Assembly (NCBI RefSeq): GCF_025998815.1
Contig: NZ_AP026678.1
Location: 930,001-994,000 of the forward strand
Length of the DNA: 64,000 nt
Direction: 5' to 3'
From: Ignavibacterium sp.
GTDB taxonomy: Bacteria; Bacteroidota; Ignavibacteria; Ignavibacteriales; Ignavibacteriaceae
Part shown: positions 39,877 through 48,546 of the stretch, piece by piece
Layout of the letters: every line of letters starts with the position of its first letter
Position numbering within the stretch: the stretch's first letter is position 1
Position numbers and translations under genes: made by a program
Notes under the pieces: generated by a model
What the model saw: the letters and a program-made list of their open reading frames with translations, nothing else
Database searches by the model: none
Told to the model about the DNA's origin: nothing

Positions 39877-40392
39877 CTAATCAATTTTTTTCTTTGCTAA
39901 TAATATTGCTCCAATTGTTGCAGCCAAAAGCAAGAAACCTGCTGCTTCAAAAGGCAAAACATAATTTCTGAAAAGTTCATTACCGATTGATTCGATTGTG
40001 CCTGCTTTTATACTTGCATCAAGATTTTTTTGCAAAATTTTTGATGGAGCAGAAAAGAATATGATATAGACAAGCTGAAGCAAAACGAATCCCGCAACAA
40101 CAAATGCAAAAATCTTAACTTTAGGATTCGATTCCATAAACTTCTTTTCGTTATCAGGTCTTAATAGCATAATTACGAAAAGGAACAAAACCATAATTGC
40201 ACCGGCATAAACAATAACTTGAGCTACTGCAATAAACTGAGCATTTAAAGTAAGATACAAACCAGCCAACGATGCCATATTTAATATCAAATAAAGAGCA
40301 GCAATAACAGGATTATTTCTCGTAATCATCATCACTGCGGCAACTGCTGCAACAAAACCGAAAATAAAAAATAAAATTACTTCTAGCGTCAT
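39877..40392 (-). CDS. nuoJ: NADH-quinone oxidoreductase subunit J
   Basis: The 171-residue protein has five membrane helices and the core [21 protein letters not shown], diagnostic of NuoJ. It begins the nuo series here; directly upstream is asnS, not nuoI, so subunits A-I must be elsewhere or absent. Confidence 0.93.
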   Translation of the reverse strand: MTLEVILFFIFGFVAAVAAVMMITRNNPVIAALYLILNMASLAGLYLTLNAQFIAVAQVIVYAGAIMVLFLFVIMLLRPDNEKKFMESNPKVKIFAFVVAGFVLLQLVYIIFFSAPSKILQKNLDASIKAGTIESIGNELFRNYVLPFEAAGFLLLAATIGAILLAKKKID

Positions 40393-40398
40393 ATTGTG

Positions 40399-41694
40399 TT
40401 AAGGTGTATTTCTGTAAATTAATCTTGGGAATGGAATTGCTTCTCTTAAATGTTCAAGACCACAAATCCAGCTTACAGTTCTTTCTAATCCAAGTCCAAA
40501 TCCTGAATGTGGAACAGAACCAAATCTTCTCAAGTCAAGGTACCATTCGAAAGCTGATTGAGGAAGATTATGTTCAGCAATTCTTTTAAGTAATGTATCA
40601 AGATCATCTTCTCTTTGTGAGCCACCGATTATTTCTCCATACCCCTCAGGAGCCAGAACATCAACAGCAAGAGCAAATCTTTCATCCTGTGGGTCGCGTT
40701 TCATATAGAATGCTTTAACTTCTGCAGGATAGTGATGAACCATAACAGGTCTGTCAAATTGTTCGGAGATAATTGTTTCATCTCCACCACCGAAATCATT
40801 TCCCCACTGAAAATCAACTCCGTGTTTCTTGAGAATCTCTACAGCTTCATTATAATGAATTCGCGGGAATGGTCTCTTTACATTCTGAAGTTTAGTTGTA
40901 TCTCTTTCAAGTATTTTTAATTCTTCATCTTTTTCCTTAAGAACTGTTTGGACAATATACTCAAGAAATTCTTCGGCTAAATCCATATCATCATTCAAAT
41001 CTGCGAACGCAACTTCCGGTTCAACCATCCAGAACTCTGTTAAATGTCTTCTGGTTTTTGATTTCTCAGCTCTGAAAGTAGGGCCAAATGTATAAACTTT
41101 TCCCAAAGCCATTGCACCAGCTTCTGCATAAAGCTGTCCGGATTGAGTTAAATAAGCACTTCCTAAATCAAAATATTTTGTTTCGAAAAGAGTTGATGTA
41201 CCTTCCACAGCATTTGGAGTTAGAATAGGCGCATCCATTAAAGTAAAACCTTTTCCATCAAAAAAATCACGAATTGCTTTTACCACACGATGTCTTACTC
41301 TCATTATAGCCACCTGACGCTTTGAACGAAGCCAGAGATGTCTGTTATCGAGCAGGAATTCAATTCCGTGTTCTTTTGGAGTGATTGGATAGTCGTGAGT
41401 TTCATGGATAATCTTTAAATCAGAAGCATCGAGCTCATATCCACCAGGAGCTTTAGGTTCTTGCTTGACTTTGCCCGTAACAATAATCGAAGATTCTTGT
41501 CCGATACGATCAGCTATATCAAATATTTCATCACTTACATTACCTTTGAAATACACACATTGAACATACCCTGTTCCATCACGTAAAACTAAAAATTTAA
41601 TTTTACCACTTGATCTTTTATGATAAAGCCATCCGTATAAAGTTACTTCTTGTCCAACAAAATTCTTTAAGTCACTGATTGTAATTTGCTGCAT
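40399..41694 (-). CDS. asnS: Asparaginyl-tRNA synthetase
   Basis: The 431-residue class II synthetase has an N-terminal anticodon-binding OB domain ([20 protein letters not shown]). The catalytic domain has motif 2 [21 protein letters not shown] and motif 3 [20 protein letters not shown], ending [12 protein letters not shown]. It charges tRNA-Asn. The length and the short C-terminus favour AsnRS over AspRS. It is 6 bp upstream of nuoJ. Confidence 0.9.
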   Translation of the reverse strand: MQQITISDLKNFVGQEVTLYGWLYHKRSSGKIKFLVLRDGTGYVQCVYFKGNVSDEIFDIADRIGQESSIIVTGKVKQEPKAPGGYELDASDLKIIHETHDYPITPKEHGIEFLLDNRHLWLRSKRQVAIMRVRHRVVKAIRDFFDGKGFTLMDAPILTPNAVEGTSTLFETKYFDLGSAYLTQSGQLYAEAGAMALGKVYTFGPTFRAEKSKTRRHLTEFWMVEPEVAFADLNDDMDLAEEFLEYIVQTVLKEKDEELKILERDTTKLQNVKRPFPRIHYNEAVEILKKHGVDFQWGNDFGGGDETIISEQFDRPVMVHHYPAEVKAFYMKRDPQDERFALAVDVLAPEGYGEIIGGSQREDDLDTLLKRIAEHNLPQSAFEWYLDLRRFGSVPHSGFGLGLERTVSWICGLEHLREAIPFPRLIYRNTP

Positions 41695-41795
41695 TTACCA
41701 ACTATAATTTCTTCAAAAATGATTGCCAAATATATGCAGGCACTAAAAAATATCAAAAGTTTGCGGTTAATCATTGTATTCAAAACACAATGAAG

Positions 41796-42116
41796 TTACT
41801 TAAAAAATATTGCAAGCCAGATTGTCAATTGATTCGGGTCAGTCCATTCAACCCGATGTTTTGTGAAAGCGGGAATAAATAGATAATCTCCCTTGTGAAG
41901 AGTAACAATTGATTTATCTTCAAACCTGATCATAGCTTTGCCTTCAAGGACAATCACCCATTCATTCTCCGGTTGATTATACCAGAAATTTTCCGGACTA
42001 GATTGACCTTGAGAGATGATCCTTTCTATTCTTATTGAATCAGATTTAAAAACAGTTTCAATAATTTCATCCGATAATTTATCCGGAATGTTTGAGAAGA
42101 AATTTTTTAAGTTCAT
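41796..42116 (-). CDS. Small cupin-domain protein
   Basis: The 106-residue protein is a single cupin barrel: NEWVIVLEGKAMIRFEDK and LHKGDYLFIPAFTKHRVEWT. The second motif carries a His, but the first lacks the usual HxH, so metal binding is uncertain. Function is unknown. Confidence 0.8.
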   Translation of the reverse strand: MNLKNFFSNIPDKLSDEIIETVFKSDSIRIERIISQGQSSPENFWYNQPENEWVIVLEGKAMIRFEDKSIVTLHKGDYLFIPAFTKHRVEWTDPNQLTIWLAIFFK

Positions 42117-42145
42117 AAATTTTTATAAATGTTTTGTGAAAAATA

Positions 42146-42176
42146 ATAAAAAAGGCTGCCCTTGTGGGCAGCCTAA
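42146..42176 (-). terminator. Intrinsic terminator after the T9SS heme protein
   Basis: Minus-strand reading gives AGGCTGCCC-ACAA-GGGCAGCCT followed by T6, a strong 9-bp stem. It lies 34 bp past the stop codon at 42210. Confidence 0.92.
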
Positions 42177-42209
42177 GTAATTCAACTACATCACTCTCAA
42201 GGAGGTACT

Positions 42210-45200
42210 CTATTTCATTACAACTAACTTCTTAATTGAAACAAAATTTCCTGCAACCATTCTGTAGAAGTACACTCCTGAAGAAAGGTTACCAGCATTA
42301 AATGAGAGAGTATAGTAACCTGGTTCTTTAACTTCATTAACAAGTGTTGCAACTACCTCTCCGGTTACATTAAATATTTGAACTGTTACCTGCTCTTTGA
42401 CAGAAACTGTAAAATCAATATTCGTTACCGGATTGAATGGATTCGGATAGTTTTGACTAAGATTGAATTCTGTAGGTTGAGTGAAAACTTCAATCTCTTT
42501 TGAATATGATTCAGTTCCATCTAAATCAACTTGACGCAATCTGTATTTATAGGTTCCTGCTAAAGAAATTTTATCTGTGAAAGAATATTCCGTTGGTTTA
42601 GTTGAGTTACCTTTACCCTCAACAAAGCCAATATTGGTCCAATCAGAATTCAATTTGCGTTGAACTTCAAATCCCTTGTTATTCTTTTCTGTAGCAGTTC
42701 TCCATCTGAGTTCAACTTTATTTTCTCTAACATTCGCTGTGAAAGAAACCAATTCTACTGGAATTACTAATGGTGAATAAACAAGATGATAAACTCCAAT
42801 ATCTAATCCCTGTCGGGCATGATCACTGCCAACATTATCAAATCGTGCAATGGAGAAATAGTTTCCATTATTCAAATCAGCAATAAAATCATCAGTATTA
42901 CCTGTGTTTAAGGCTCTCTTGATTTCAAGTGACCAATAACCGGTTGACGGATTAAATTCTGCTTTTGCAGTTACATCAGCACGGCTACCAGTAATTGGGT
43001 TTGGTGAATCATTCAAGATATAACCAGGAATTTTATCTCCAGCTACCCAACCGGAATTTACGAAAGGAAGTGCGGTTGATTGCAACAACCATGGAGCTAA
43101 ATTAGAACTTGCATCAGGTCCTTGAGAAAGTGGTAATGTACCGGAAATATTATCAACTCCAAAACTTCCTGAAATTACCACATCATTCTTTCTTCCGGTA
43201 TTATCCCAATACTGATCATCAAGATAACTTATCGGATTTGTTCTTTGTGCCTTCCAATGCCAAACATCCATTTTGTTGTTTTGTGTTGCGTGAGCAGTTT
43301 TTTCATTATGACAGGTTCTGAAACAAGCAGCACCGTAACCATCATCCATCTTCCAAACAAATGAAAGTCTGTCTTCATCACCTGATTGAGTCCATGTTGT
43401 ACCATCAAATGTCCATCTCTTCCTGAATTCACTCTTTGATGGTGGAACAACTCCAGTTGGATATTCTCTATGTCCATCAAGCCAGGTTGCTAAAGCATAA
43501 ATATTATTATCATCATACAAAAACTTAACTTTTATATTTGATACTGTTACAATTGAATCGGCATAATTCCACAGTGCTTCGGGAACACCATCAATAATTA
43601 TCGGAGTATCTGTCTTTTTAGCTGTAATAGTTCCACCAGGATACTTAGTCTCTAATGCAGCATGTGTGATTGCAATTGTCTGGAATACTCCAAGTCCACC
43701 ACCAGAATGGCAATTAGCAGTAGCGCAGGACAAACCAGATGTTGCATACAAAGGAATTGCAGTTTGATGTGCGCTTGACAAATACGGAACTTTAACATGG
43801 CATGATTGGCAAACTTCATTAGCATCGCTTGTAAATCTGTCGTGCGAGTTGTCCAAGTGACATGGATTACATGTTCCTAATGAAGCGGTATAATTAGTAC
43901 TCTTGAAATGTTTTACATGATACAATCTGTAAAGTGGTTTACTCATATTATCTGTGTGACAAGGCAAGCAATCTTCGACACCAAAAGAACCGTGATGTTT
44001 TGCGGGTCCATTTACACCGTGGCAAGTTGCACATGATTGACCAGCAACTGCTGAAGACATTGGAACAGGATCAATTGTTGTAGTACCAACCTGAAAATCT
44101 ATTCTATATGATTTTTCAATCGTAGCACCAAAAATTCTTTTAGCAGACAAATAAGCTGTATAAGTTCCATTTCCGAATTTCGTCAAAGAATCTGGTGGAA
44201 TAATTACTTTAATTGGATTGCTGAATGCAGTGCCAGATGGTAAACCAGACCATGGAGCTACAGGATATGTTTGAACTATATAGTTGTTAACTATATTCTG
44301 AAGATTCATTATTCTCATGTAGTCTCTCTTTGGTCCTGAAATAACTAACTCAAGCTTTTGAATTCCAAGTGTCTGTGCCTGTGTTTGCCAATCTAATACA
44401 AGACCGCTATCAGAAGCCAGGTTAATATTTATTTGAATTGTATCGCCAGCAGAGAAATAACCACTGCCAGGAAGATTTGCAATCTGTGCCTGAATCTGTA
44501 ATCCTGTGGTATTTTGTGCAGCAAATGCAATTGGAACTGTTTGCGTATTAAAAGTAATAGATGGATTTCTCCAGACAAATTTCAAACTATCCATTCCAGC
44601 AACAACCGGAAAACCAAAACCAGCAGGTCCGTTTTTGAATTTTATTTTCATACTGGTTTCACCAGCTATAACATATTGAGGATAGTTTAATGATGAGTCA
44701 TTTGCCCAACCAGTTACCCCAAATTTAACTTCATATTCGATTTCAGGAATTTCTCTTGTTCCGCCATAGAAACCTTCAATAGTATAGGTTTTTATTAATG
44801 TGTCTCCAATACCTCTAACAGCATAAACATCAACATAGTAAGTTCCGGCTGTATCCATCCAACCCTGTGTAGCAGCAGATCCGCCGGTGATAGTCCAGGC
44901 AGTAGTCGATCTCACTGCTTTTAATGAACGATTTGGAACCTGAAAACGAACTGAATCAGCTCTGATAATTGTTTTAGTCCAGGTTGTATCGAAAACAATT
45001 CCATTCCAGTTTAAAAGTTTGAATGGGCTATCATCGCTAGGATCGGTAAACCACTGATATGCCTGGAATGGCAATGGGGCTGAACCGCTCTCAGGAATTC
45101 TCCATGTCCCTTTAAGTTCTATATCTTTAACATAAACTGAGTCACCCGAAACGACAGCAATTGATGACGGAGTTTTAATCATTCCAACATTATGCATTTG

Positions 45201-45311
45201 TTCAAACTTTAGTTGAAGAGCTGTATTAGCTTCAACTGAAGCATTTAAAAGTTGAAATGTTATAAATATTGCTACGACGGCAATTGATAAAAGTAAAAGA
45301 CCTTTCTTCAT
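42210..45311 (-). CDS. T9SS-exported multiheme protein with ethylbenzene-dehydrogenase-like heme domain
   Basis: The 1033-residue protein has a signal peptide (KKGLLLLSIAVVAIFITFQL) and an N-terminal beta-rich region to about 415. A heme cluster (about 425-560) has CATCH, CLPCH, CNPCH, CQSCH and the CX4CH CATANCH. A domain from about 568 to 845 begins PIIIDGVPEALWNYADS and contains VSNIKVKFLYDDNNIYALATW, resembling the b-heme domain of the ethylbenzene dehydrogenase gamma subunit (PF09459), with a CX3CH inside (CFRTCH). A fibronectin-like stretch follows, then the sorting domain (QNYPNPFNPVT). It should sit on the cell surface as an electron carrier. It is monocistronic, divergent from a two-component system. 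Confidence 0.85.
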   Translation of the reverse strand: MKKGLLLLSIAVVAIFITFQLLNASVEANTALQLKFEQMHNVGMIKTPSSIAVVSGDSVYVKDIELKGTWRIPESGSAPLPFQAYQWFTDPSDDSPFKLLNWNGIVFDTTWTKTIIRADSVRFQVPNRSLKAVRSTTAWTITGGSAATQGWMDTAGTYYVDVYAVRGIGDTLIKTYTIEGFYGGTREIPEIEYEVKFGVTGWANDSSLNYPQYVIAGETSMKIKFKNGPAGFGFPVVAGMDSLKFVWRNPSITFNTQTVPIAFAAQNTTGLQIQAQIANLPGSGYFSAGDTIQININLASDSGLVLDWQTQAQTLGIQKLELVISGPKRDYMRIMNLQNIVNNYIVQTYPVAPWSGLPSGTAFSNPIKVIIPPDSLTKFGNGTYTAYLSAKRIFGATIEKSYRIDFQVGTTTIDPVPMSSAVAGQSCATCHGVNGPAKHHGSFGVEDCLPCHTDNMSKPLYRLYHVKHFKSTNYTASLGTCNPCHLDNSHDRFTSDANEVCQSCHVKVPYLSSAHQTAIPLYATSGLSCATANCHSGGGLGVFQTIAITHAALETKYPGGTITAKKTDTPIIIDGVPEALWNYADSIVTVSNIKVKFLYDDNNIYALATWLDGHREYPTGVVPPSKSEFRKRWTFDGTTWTQSGDEDRLSFVWKMDDGYGAACFRTCHNEKTAHATQNNKMDVWHWKAQRTNPISYLDDQYWDNTGRKNDVVISGSFGVDNISGTLPLSQGPDASSNLAPWLLQSTALPFVNSGWVAGDKIPGYILNDSPNPITGSRADVTAKAEFNPSTGYWSLEIKRALNTGNTDDFIADLNNGNYFSIARFDNVGSDHARQGLDIGVYHLVYSPLVIPVELVSFTANVRENKVELRWRTATEKNNKGFEVQRKLNSDWTNIGFVEGKGNSTKPTEYSFTDKISLAGTYKYRLRQVDLDGTESYSKEIEVFTQPTEFNLSQNYPNPFNPVTNIDFTVSVKEQVTVQIFNVTGEVVATLVNEVKEPGYYTLSFNAGNLSSGVYFYRMVAGNFVSIKKLVVMK

Positions 45312-45360
45312 ATTTTCACCTTTTTTTATTATTTAGGAATTTGCATAGCGCCTTTATATA

Positions 45361-45376
45361 AACGAATTTTGTGCCG
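45361..45376 (-). promoter_or_regulatory. Sigma-54-like promoter of the T9SS heme-protein gene
   Basis: On the minus strand the site is CGGCACAAAATTCGTT. GGCAC matches the -24 box and exactly 10 bases separate GG from the -12 dinucleotide, which is GT instead of GC. It would give a transcript start near 45350, about 39 bp before the ATG with its AGGTG site. The divergent NtrC-type regulator strengthens the call. Confidence 0.5.
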
Positions 45377-45421
45377 TCAGAAAAAATTTATTTAATGATA
45401 ATTTTTTATTCCTGTAAATCA

Positions 45422-45444
45422 ATGTGAGCTAATTAAGCACACAT
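45422..45444. promoter_or_regulatory. Palindromic operator, copy 1 (candidate response-regulator site)
   Basis: The 23-bp imperfect palindrome ATGTGAGCTAATTAAGC...CACAT has arms ATGTGNGCT and their complement, with only two mismatching pairs. It lies upstream of both divergent genes: about 47 bp beyond the sigma-54-like box and about 48 bp from the kinase -35. Confidence 0.65.
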
Positions 45445-45467
45445 CACTGAGCTATTTGAACACACTT
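45445..45467. promoter_or_regulatory. Palindromic operator, copy 2
   Basis: This 23-bp site, CACTGAGCTATTTGAACAC..., matches copy 1 at 16 of the last 20 positions and follows it with no gap. Start-to-start spacing is 23 bp, close to two helix turns, as expected for co-operative dimers on one DNA face. Its own dyad symmetry is weaker. Confidence 0.55.
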
Positions 45468-45491
45468 ATTTTTTATTTGTTAAATATTTTA

Positions 45492-45521
45492 TTGAAATAG
45501 TATTCATCGGGACGGTATATA
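45492..45521 (+). promoter_or_regulatory. Sigma-70-like promoter of the histidine kinase
   Basis: TTGAAA (45492-45497), an 18-bp spacer and TATATA (45516-45521) lie about 22 bp upstream of the kinase ATG. The operators end 24 bp upstream of the -35 box, allowing autoregulation. Confidence 0.45.
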
Positions 45522-45542
45522 AATTGTCAAAGTAAGTATGCT

Positions 45543-47069
45543 ATGTTAAAAAAATTCAAATTGGATTTTATCTCTAGACCTGTTTTTGGTTCACTCATCG
45601 TTGTTCTTATTGCTGGCACACTGTTATTTGCAGAAAAATATTATGAGAATCAAAACACAAAAGCTATTATTAGCAGAACTAAAGTTTATATTAACAACGC
45701 TTTAAATAAACTTGTACTGGCTTTTTATAAGAGATATGAATTAAAGAATTTTAATCAAAATTATATTACATCTAATTCTTCTAATGAAGTAGAACTGATA
45801 GACTCTGTATTCAAAGAAATTTCAAGTAATGAATTGTCTTATTATACGGGTGTTGAGGGTGGTTTCTATTTATCCGAATCAAGAAAATTTGTTGGTTTCG
45901 CTTTCCCAACAAGTCCACCTCCACAACCTTCATACGGACCTCCGCCTCGTGAGTATAATATTGTATTAAATCAAATTGAAGAATCTTTAAATCGCCATGA
46001 ACAGATAACCAAAGTTTATCAGTTTGAACCCACAGTATTTTTACTCGCCACAAAACATTTGAAAATTGAAAATAAAATTGTTGGAGCTGCGTATGCTATT
46101 ATAAGAGTTGAACAAATTCTTCCATTTTCTTTTTATAAAAAATTTTTCCCTATTGTACTCTTTCTTTCATTCTCCGGAATTGGGTTGGCGATTTATATTT
46201 CCTGGCTTCTCAGAAAGAGAGTTGAAGAAATTAAAAATGGTCTTGAACTAATTAAAAAAAATCAATCTCTTAGACTTCATCATCAAAAAGGAGTACTTGG
46301 AGTTATTTCAAAATCAATCAATAACCTTCTTGATGCCAGAGATGAGGAACAGCGCGAAAGAATAAGATTAGAAAAAGAGTTACAAATGAAAGAAAGAATG
46401 GCAGCATTGGGAAATCTAATAGCTGCTGTTACTCATCAGATTAAAACACCTTTGGCTATAATTAAATCGAAAATTCAACTTTGGCAAAGAAAAATAGAAA
46501 ACATATCAGATGAAAATGCGAATGGTATAATTACAAAAGAGTCTATGTCAGAGATTGTTTCAGAAATTGATAGATTATCCGGGCTGGTTAATAAACTACT
46601 TTTGTTCTTAAAAAATCCTGTAGAAGATTTTATAGAAAGCGATATCAATGAAACGGTTGATAAAGTTCTGGGATTATTGAAGAGTGAACTCGATAGCAAC
46701 AAAATCAAAGTCAGATTTGATCGTCAGAAATTACCATTAGTTAGAATTAATCCTTCATCATTTGAACAGGTGATAGTTAATATTTTAGTAAATGCTATTC
46801 ACGCAATTCAGAATGATGGCGAAATCGTGATTCATACTTTTCAAATATCTGAAAACCAAATTGCGATAGAGATTAAAGACAATGGAATCGGAATTCCTTC
46901 AGAAATAATAGATAAAATTTTTGATCCGTTTTTCACAACAAAAAAAGAAGGATATGGACTTGGACTTTCCATTGCATACGAAATTATTAAATTACACAAA
47001 GGTTCTATTAATGTTTTTCAGAATGAACCCAGAGGAACAATTTTCAGAATTATTTTACCAATAAATTAA
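45543..47069 (+). CDS. Membrane sensor histidine kinase
   Basis: The 508-residue protein has two membrane segments (about 15-31 and 196-218) flanking an extracytoplasmic sensor region with a Pro-rich loop (SPPPQPSYGPPP). A HAMP-like linker and coiled region are followed by the kinase: phosphoacceptor His298 in AVTHQIKTPLAI, N box VNILVNAIHAI, then DNGIGIP, DPFFTTKKEG and GLGLSIAYEII. It phosphorylates the NtrC-type regulator that starts 15 bp later. The signal is unknown; the position suggests it responds to a condition requiring the surface heme protein. Confidence 0.93.
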   Translation: MLKKFKLDFISRPVFGSLIVVLIAGTLLFAEKYYENQNTKAIISRTKVYINNALNKLVLAFYKRYELKNFNQNYITSNSSNEVELIDSVFKEISSNELSYYTGVEGGFYLSESRKFVGFAFPTSPPPQPSYGPPPREYNIVLNQIEESLNRHEQITKVYQFEPTVFLLATKHLKIENKIVGAAYAIIRVEQILPFSFYKKFFPIVLFLSFSGIGLAIYISWLLRKRVEEIKNGLELIKKNQSLRLHHQKGVLGVISKSINNLLDARDEEQRERIRLEKELQMKERMAALGNLIAAVTHQIKTPLAIIKSKIQLWQRKIENISDENANGIITKESMSEIVSEIDRLSGLVNKLLLFLKNPVEDFIESDINETVDKVLGLLKSELDSNKIKVRFDRQKLPLVRINPSSFEQVIVNILVNAIHAIQNDGEIVIHTFQISENQIAIEIKDNGIGIPSEIIDKIFDPFFTTKKEGYGLGLSIAYEIIKLHKGSINVFQNEPRGTIFRIILPIN

Positions 47070-47084
47070 ATATTGAATTGTACT

Positions 47085-48482
47085 ATGAATGCTGAGAATA
47101 AAATTTTGGTTGTAGATGATGAAATTAAAATGCTTGCAACAGTCCGAGAAATTCTGGAAAATGAAAAATATTCTGTTGATGAAGCAACAGATGGAATCAT
47201 CGCTTTGGAAAAAATTAAATCTAATCACTACGATGCCGTAATTCTGGATATTAATTTGCCTTATAAAGATGGACTGGAAGTATTACAAGAAATTAAGAAC
47301 ATCGATAATGATTTACCTGTAATTATGTTCACCGCCTTTGGTTCAAATGAAAGAATAATTAAAGCAATGAAAATTGGTGCTTTCGATTATATTGATAAAC
47401 CTTTTGAACTTGATGATTTTCTTTTCATCATTAAAAGAGCAATCAGATACTCAAATCTCATTAGCGAGTTAAATTCAATAAAACATAACACTTCATTTGT
47501 CAGTCCGCAGATAAATTATGACGATATAATCGGTTCTTCATACAAGATGAAGCAAATCTACAAATTGATTGGAAGAGCTGCTCCGACTGATGTTACTGTT
47601 CTTATTGAAGGCGAAAGCGGAACTGGTAAAGAAATTATTGCAGATACCATTCAGAGGCATTCACTACGAGCTAACAAACCATATATTAAAATTAATTGTG
47701 CTGCAATTCCAGATACTTTGCTCGAAAGCGAATTATTTGGTTATGAAAAAGGTGCATTCACTGACGCCACAAATAAAAAAATCGGAAGATTCGAACTGGC
47801 AAATGGAGGAACAATTTTCCTTGATGAAATTAATAATATGAGTCTTGCACTACAAACTAAGTTGCTGAGATTTCTTCAACATAAAACTTTTGAAAGAGTT
47901 GGTGGTAACGAAACGATATCTGTTGATGTAAGAATAATTTCGGCTACAAATAAAAATATTGAAGAGGAAGTTAAGCTCGGAAACTTCAGAGAAGATTTGT
48001 TTTACAGACTTAATATAATGCATATAAAAATTCCTCCATTAAGGGAACATAAGGAAGATATACCTTTGTTGGTTGAGCATTTTATCCAAAAACATTGTCA
48101 CAAAAAAAATCTAACAATTTCAGATTCTGCACTTGAATTATTAATGAATCACACCTGGCAAGGGAATATTCGTGAACTTGAAAATGTTATTCAAAGAGCT
48201 TTGATTGTTGCGCAGGGTTCCGTCATATCAAAAGAAGATATTGCTATTCCACTCAATGATGAATATAAAGTCTCAACTCATAAATTCTCTAATGAAGAAA
48301 ATTTTAACCTTCACGAAGCAATCGCAAATTTAGAGAAAGAATTAATAATTAAAGTATTGAATAAAACAAATGGGAATAAATCGAAAGCTGCTGAATTATT
48401 GGGAATAAATCGAAGGCAACTTTTCACAAAACTTCATCAGTATAATCTCTTTTCTTCAGTTATTTCAGACATGAAAGAATAA
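47085..48482 (+). CDS. Sigma-54-dependent response regulator (NtrC family)
   Basis: The 465-residue protein has a receiver domain (VVDDE, phosphoacceptor Asp55 in AVILDINLPYKDG), a sigma-54 AAA+ domain (Walker A GESGTGKE, Walker B GGTIFLDEI, RFELAN) and a C-terminal Fis-type helix-turn-helix (GNKSKAAELLGINRRQLFTKL). The sigma-54-contact loop is GAFTDA rather than the usual GAFTGA. The start chosen is ATG 47085, as the TTG at 47073 adds only four residues. It should activate a -24/-12 promoter, the nearest candidate being that of the divergent T9SS heme protein. Confidence 0.95.
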   Translation: MNAENKILVVDDEIKMLATVREILENEKYSVDEATDGIIALEKIKSNHYDAVILDINLPYKDGLEVLQEIKNIDNDLPVIMFTAFGSNERIIKAMKIGAFDYIDKPFELDDFLFIIKRAIRYSNLISELNSIKHNTSFVSPQINYDDIIGSSYKMKQIYKLIGRAAPTDVTVLIEGESGTGKEIIADTIQRHSLRANKPYIKINCAAIPDTLLESELFGYEKGAFTDATNKKIGRFELANGGTIFLDEINNMSLALQTKLLRFLQHKTFERVGGNETISVDVRIISATNKNIEEEVKLGNFREDLFYRLNIMHIKIPPLREHKEDIPLLVEHFIQKHCHKKNLTISDSALELLMNHTWQGNIRELENVIQRALIVAQGSVISKEDIAIPLNDEYKVSTHKFSNEENFNLHEAIANLEKELIIKVLNKTNGNKSKAAELLGINRRQLFTKLHQYNLFSSVISDMKE

Positions 48483-48546
48483 ATCATAAATTTTTTTAAT
48501 TCCTCTCTATCTTTATATTTAATTGTCAAAACATTCAGGAATAATT

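Noticed and set aside
41771-41793. Hairpin TCATTGT...ACAATGA downstream of the cupin gene as a terminator
   Set aside because: Seven-base AT-rich arms and no following T tract on the minus strand; too weak to call.
45422-45467. Tandem repeats as a possible CRISPR or CRP site
   Set aside because: Only two copies without spacers, and the TGTG...CACA halves do not have the 6-bp CRP spacing; a dimeric response-regulator site fits better.
47073-47084. TTG start for the response regulator
   Set aside because: The ATG at 47085 directly precedes the receiver domain; the TTG adds only MNCT with no better ribosome-binding site.
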